Assembly (NCBI GenBank): GCA_905221605.1
Contig: CAJNDS010001175.1
Coordinates: 1-30,221, forward strand
Reading direction: 5' to 3'
Source: Symbiodinium natans
Lineage: Eukaryota; Sar; Dinophyceae; Suessiales; Symbiodiniaceae
DNA: 30,221 nt
In this document: positions 27,326-30,221 of the stretch, piece after piece
Numbering within the stretch: the first letter of the stretch is position 1
Layout: each line of letters starts with the position of its first letter
Notes under the pieces: model-generated
What the model was told of the DNA's origin: nothing
Databases searched by the model: none
What the model saw: only the letters and a program-made list of their open reading frames with translations
Position numbers and translations under genes: made by a program

Positions 27326-30221
27326 ATGGTATGGGGTGGGACAAAGAGTATGTCTAATTGTGTTGTTGTAGCATGGCAGGCGGGCTTGGTTGCTTGCTTG
27401 TTGCAACTCGGACTTCGTGTGGCGCGCCTCTTATGGTGGGGCCAACCTCTTGCGGTTCAAGTGCAATTCATATACTTCAGTGCTTTGGTCATTTGGATAG
27501 GCTGTAGAGGGGATTGTACTCGATTCTTGGTTCTTCTCAGCGGTATTGGTTTCTGGATGGGGGATCGGCACCTTCCACGACACCTTTGTAGATGCGTCTC
27601 ATTAGGCATAGGTATCTGGCTAACCGCGGATGCGCCTTTAGTCGTGAGAGGTGGGTTGCTTTTGCCGATTGGGATGTTTCCAGCTTACCCTGAGGATGCG
27701 CGACTCAGGTCTCTACGTTCTTCGGTTGCTGCCCCTATGGATATAGATCTTGTTTCAGACGATGCGAGTGGATTGAAGCAGGGTCTGACCTCGTCGAGTA
27801 GCTTGCGTTCGGGGGCCGATTCTGCTCCTATGGACCTTGATGAAGGTTCTCAGGAAGTCGACGCGCGGGTAGCTAGAGCTTTGGCTACGCTTTTCGGGGA
27901 AGATGTTCCTAAAGCTCAATTGTTGAGGGAAGAAAGTGGTACCGGTGCTCATGCTTCAGCACGCTCTAAGCCCTGCACTTGCCCTGTCCTTGGGTGCGCC
28001 CGCCATGTCGATCGTGATGGGATTGGATTTCCTTCGTTTGGTGCTTTGAGGGCGCATGTTCTTCATTTGGGTCATGAGTTATATGGTTCAGTGCCCGAGG
28101 GATGGTTAGGCGCTCAAAATTTGTCGGCATGTCGGATATGCGGTCTTAGCATTTCGTCCAAAATTCGAGATTGTATACATCTTAGATGCCGTTCACGTTT
28201 GGCCACGCCTTCCCACCCTTTCTTTTTCCCCTTGCCCGCGAAGAATACGGCAAGATACTCACCCGCATTATACAGTTCAACTCGTAATGATGCTTGGGAT
28301 TTACAGGTTGATTCTGAGGCTAAGCAGCGTTGTCGTAGGGCGTGGGTTGAGTTTTTCATGTTTGGGAAGTGTTGTCTCCGACAAGCTAGCCGTGGCGAAC
28401 GACCTTCCCAGGCTTACCATTTTACCCAATCGCTTCTCCTCCTATGGAAAGCCGGAGACAGGTATGGTTTGTGGTTGGAGGCCCGTGCTGCTGGCGAACG
28501 TAGATCGCGTAAAGGCGTGGGGGGCAAGGGTAAACGTAGCCACGTGAGTCGTGAGGTCGAACGTTTGGTTTCTTTGGGAAGATCGGGTGAAGCCGGGCGG
28601 CGCCTCGTGTCGCCCGGATTGGCCGAAGATACCCCTCAGGTCCGCCAACGATTGCTTGCCAAAATTCCTCCACGAGACGGTCCTGTCATCTCGTCCGATG
28701 GAGTCGCGCCGCCCCCGGATATCCCAGCCGATGTCGTCTACAAGGCTATCTTCTCCCTCAAAAAGGGGGCAGGGCCGGGGCCTGGTGGGGACTTCTTGCG
28801 CGATTTGCTTAGCCAGCACCCGGAGAAGGAGGAGCCTCTCGGTTTGATATATCGTGAGTTTGTGCAGTTGTTAGTTAACGCGGAGGCGCCGTCTTTCTTG
28901 AGAAGTTTCCTTGGGGGTGGGCGCTTGGTCGGCGTTGGGAAGAAGGATAGTGAGGGTCGGCATGTTGCTTTGGATGCTGATGCTCGTCCGATCGTCTTGG
29001 GTATGACTTGGCGTAAGGTTGCCTTCCGTTGCACCCTTGCCCTGGACAGGGATAGTATCCGGGACCGCTTGGGCGATCACCAATTGGCCTTGACGCGTGG
29101 GGGGGCCGATGTTTTGGTGCATGCTGCGCGAGGTTGGGTTCGACGCCACTGCTCTCGCGACTCGGCGGTCGTCTTTCAAAAAGACGTCCGCAACGCGTTC
29201 AATGAGATCCGACCCCGCGAATTTCTGCAAGACTGCCGGGCACACGCGCCGACGTCTGCTCGTTTTGCCCACTTTTGCTATGGGGACAGCACCCATCTCG
29301 TATACGGGGATAACTTGGAAGGCTCGCATCGAGGACAACAAGGATGCCCCCTCATGGCGCCCATGTTTTGTTTGTCTCGGCGTCGTATGTTCGATCTCGC
29401 GCGGGCGGAGTGTAGGCGGGTGCCTGAATTCGAGGTTGAATTTGCCGATGATGCTTACAGCGCGGGCGAGGTGGAAGATGTTCTGATCGCCTTTAAAGCG
29501 GAAATAGCCTTGTCGGAACGGTTCGGTCTTCACTTCGATTTCTCTAAGTGTACCCTCTACTTTCTTGCGGGCGAGCAATTTCGGGGAGATATCTCAGAGT
29601 TCCAAGCTTTTGGGGTTAGGGTCGTCACTGGATCCGAGCTTGCTATCTTGAAGACACCGGTCCATGGGACGGCTGCATTTGGCAAAACTTTCCTTGCCGC
29701 TAAGATTAGGGAGTTGCAGGAGATGGCCGACGCAATCCAGCAATTGCCTACTAAGCATGTCGCCTTCCACTTACTTAGGGAAGCTCTTTCTTGGGGCAAG
29801 ATCCAGTATTGGGCCCGGACTTCTCCGAGAGAATACATCTCTACTTTATTGGAGGTCCTTCACACGATCCAGCGTCAATGCTTGGAAGGAATCCTGGGCA
29901 AACCGCTCACTTCGGCGCAATGGTTGCAGAGCCGCCTTCCTGATCGCTGCGGGGGCTTGGGATTGTTGGCTTGTCGTTATGAACAGGGAATGCAAGTCTT
30001 TCAAGTTGCCGATCTTGCCTATTTGGTCTCTAGACGTCAGAGCCATAGCCATGTTGCACGGCTTGTTCCAGGCTACGAGCAGGTTGTACCGACCTTGGAG
30101 GCGTCCGCAATTCAACACCTCACTGCTTTCCTACCAATCGGCCAAGATGAGATCAATCATCCCGAGCATGCTTTGGATCAGTCCCAGATCTTGGATCGTA
30201 TGTATAATTCGGTTTTTCAAA
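27326..30221 (+). CDS. Second retroelement reverse transcriptase with N-terminal zinc finger (partial)
   Basis: Open from ATG 27326 (context GCCGCCATGG; preceding in-frame stop TAG 27236-27238) to the window end, 965 codons, incomplete at the C-terminus. The first ~110 residues are hydrophobic and may be untranslated. From codon ~217 there is a Cys/His finger (CTCPVLGC...LRAHVLHLGH) and then CRICG...H..C. The RT follows: GAGPGPGGDFLRDLL, RPIVLGMTWRKVAFRC, motif A FQKDVRNAFNEI (Asp620), motif B HRGQQGCPLMAP, motif C EFADD (Asp708-Asp709). The order and the RPI...NAFN...QQGCPL pattern fit a non-LTR-type reverse transcriptase clearly different from the LINE at 2673-13586. No frameshift or stop is visible, so this copy may be young. 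The codons use more T-ending triplets than the minus-strand LINE. Confidence 0.88.
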   Translation, partial: MVWGGTKSMSNCVVVAWQAGLVACLLQLGLRVARLLWWGQPLAVQVQFIYFSALVIWIGCRGDCTRFLVLLSGIGFWMGDRHLPRHLCRCVSLGIGIWLTADAPLVVRGGLLLPIGMFPAYPEDARLRSLRSSVAAPMDIDLVSDDASGLKQGLTSSSSLRSGADSAPMDLDEGSQEVDARVARALATLFGEDVPKAQLLREESGTGAHASARSKPCTCPVLGCARHVDRDGIGFPSFGALRAHVLHLGHELYGSVPEGWLGAQNLSACRICGLSISSKIRDCIHLRCRSRLATPSHPFFFPLPAKNTARYSPALYSSTRNDAWDLQVDSEAKQRCRRAWVEFFMFGKCCLRQASRGERPSQAYHFTQSLLLLWKAGDRYGLWLEARAAGERRSRKGVGGKGKRSHVSREVERLVSLGRSGEAGRRLVSPGLAEDTPQVRQRLLAKIPPRDGPVISSDGVAPPPDIPADVVYKAIFSLKKGAGPGPGGDFLRDLLSQHPEKEEPLGLIYREFVQLLVNAEAPSFLRSFLGGGRLVGVGKKDSEGRHVALDADARPIVLGMTWRKVAFRCTLALDRDSIRDRLGDHQLALTRGGADVLVHAARGWVRRHCSRDSAVVFQKDVRNAFNEIRPREFLQDCRAHAPTSARFAHFCYGDSTHLVYGDNLEGSHRGQQGCPLMAPMFCLSRRRMFDLARAECRRVPEFEVEFADDAYSAGEVEDVLIAFKAEIALSERFGLHFDFSKCTLYFLAGEQFRGDISEFQAFGVRVVTGSELAILKTPVHGTAAFGKTFLAAKIRELQEMADAIQQLPTKHVAFHLLREALSWGKIQYWARTSPREYISTLLEVLHTIQRQCLEGILGKPLTSAQWLQSRLPDRCGGLGLLACRYEQGMQVFQVADLAYLVSRRQSHSHVARLVPGYEQVVPTLEASAIQHLTAFLPIGQDEINHPEHALDQSQILDRMYNSVFQ

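Overview
The window looks like nuclear DNA of a dinoflagellate. I infer this from retroelement proteins of a kind I associate with dinoflagellate genomes, degenerate TTTAGGG/CCCTAAA telomere-type repeats, huge trinucleotide tracts, and exon-like fragments with GC-rich codons. I cannot name the species. There are no bacterial operons, rRNA or tRNA genes, or CRISPR arrays. All family calls come from motifs read by eye.

Layout. 1-500: small repeats. 502-2672: three (TAC)n blocks with short unique spacers, one of them C-rich. 2673-13586: one very large non-LTR retrotransposon (LINE) on the minus strand, with (TAC)n on both sides. 13587-14091: a (TAC)n tract followed by a G-rich tract. 14188-15795 and 24724-26326: a nearly identical direct duplication of about 1.6 kb. 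15360-24700: GC-rich DNA full of degenerate telomere-like motifs, long G runs and short plus-strand fragments that look like exons. 26327-27240: an AT-rich island starting exactly where duplication copy 2 stops. 27326-30221 (runs off the window): a second, unrelated reverse transcriptase on the plus strand with an intact frame.

The main result is the minus-strand LINE. Besides an APE-type endonuclease, a reverse transcriptase and several zinc fingers, it carries three enzyme domains that LINEs do not normally have. ORF1 ends in a Tpt1/KptA-type RNA 2'-phosphotransferase with its Arg-His-Arg-Arg set intact. The ORF2 region ends in a ubiquitin-specific protease (USP) domain with Cys, His and Asp boxes intact. 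A broken downstream ORF encodes a 2-oxoglutarate/Fe(II) oxygenase-like domain with an HRD...H...R signature. A leucine-rich domain of unknown function lies between the zinc fingers and the USP, in an overlapping frame. The element has several frameshifts, so this copy is probably not autonomous, but the Tpt1 and USP segments each remain open. A plausible reading, which is inference, is that Tpt1 acts on the element's RNA ends, while the USP protects its proteins from ubiquitin-dependent turnover.

The second theme is at least one gene on the plus strand between about 17.7 and 24.1 kb, apparently split into very small exons with introns full of telomere-like sequence. Two exon pairs have splice sites and matching phase. 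The gene's identity is unknown.
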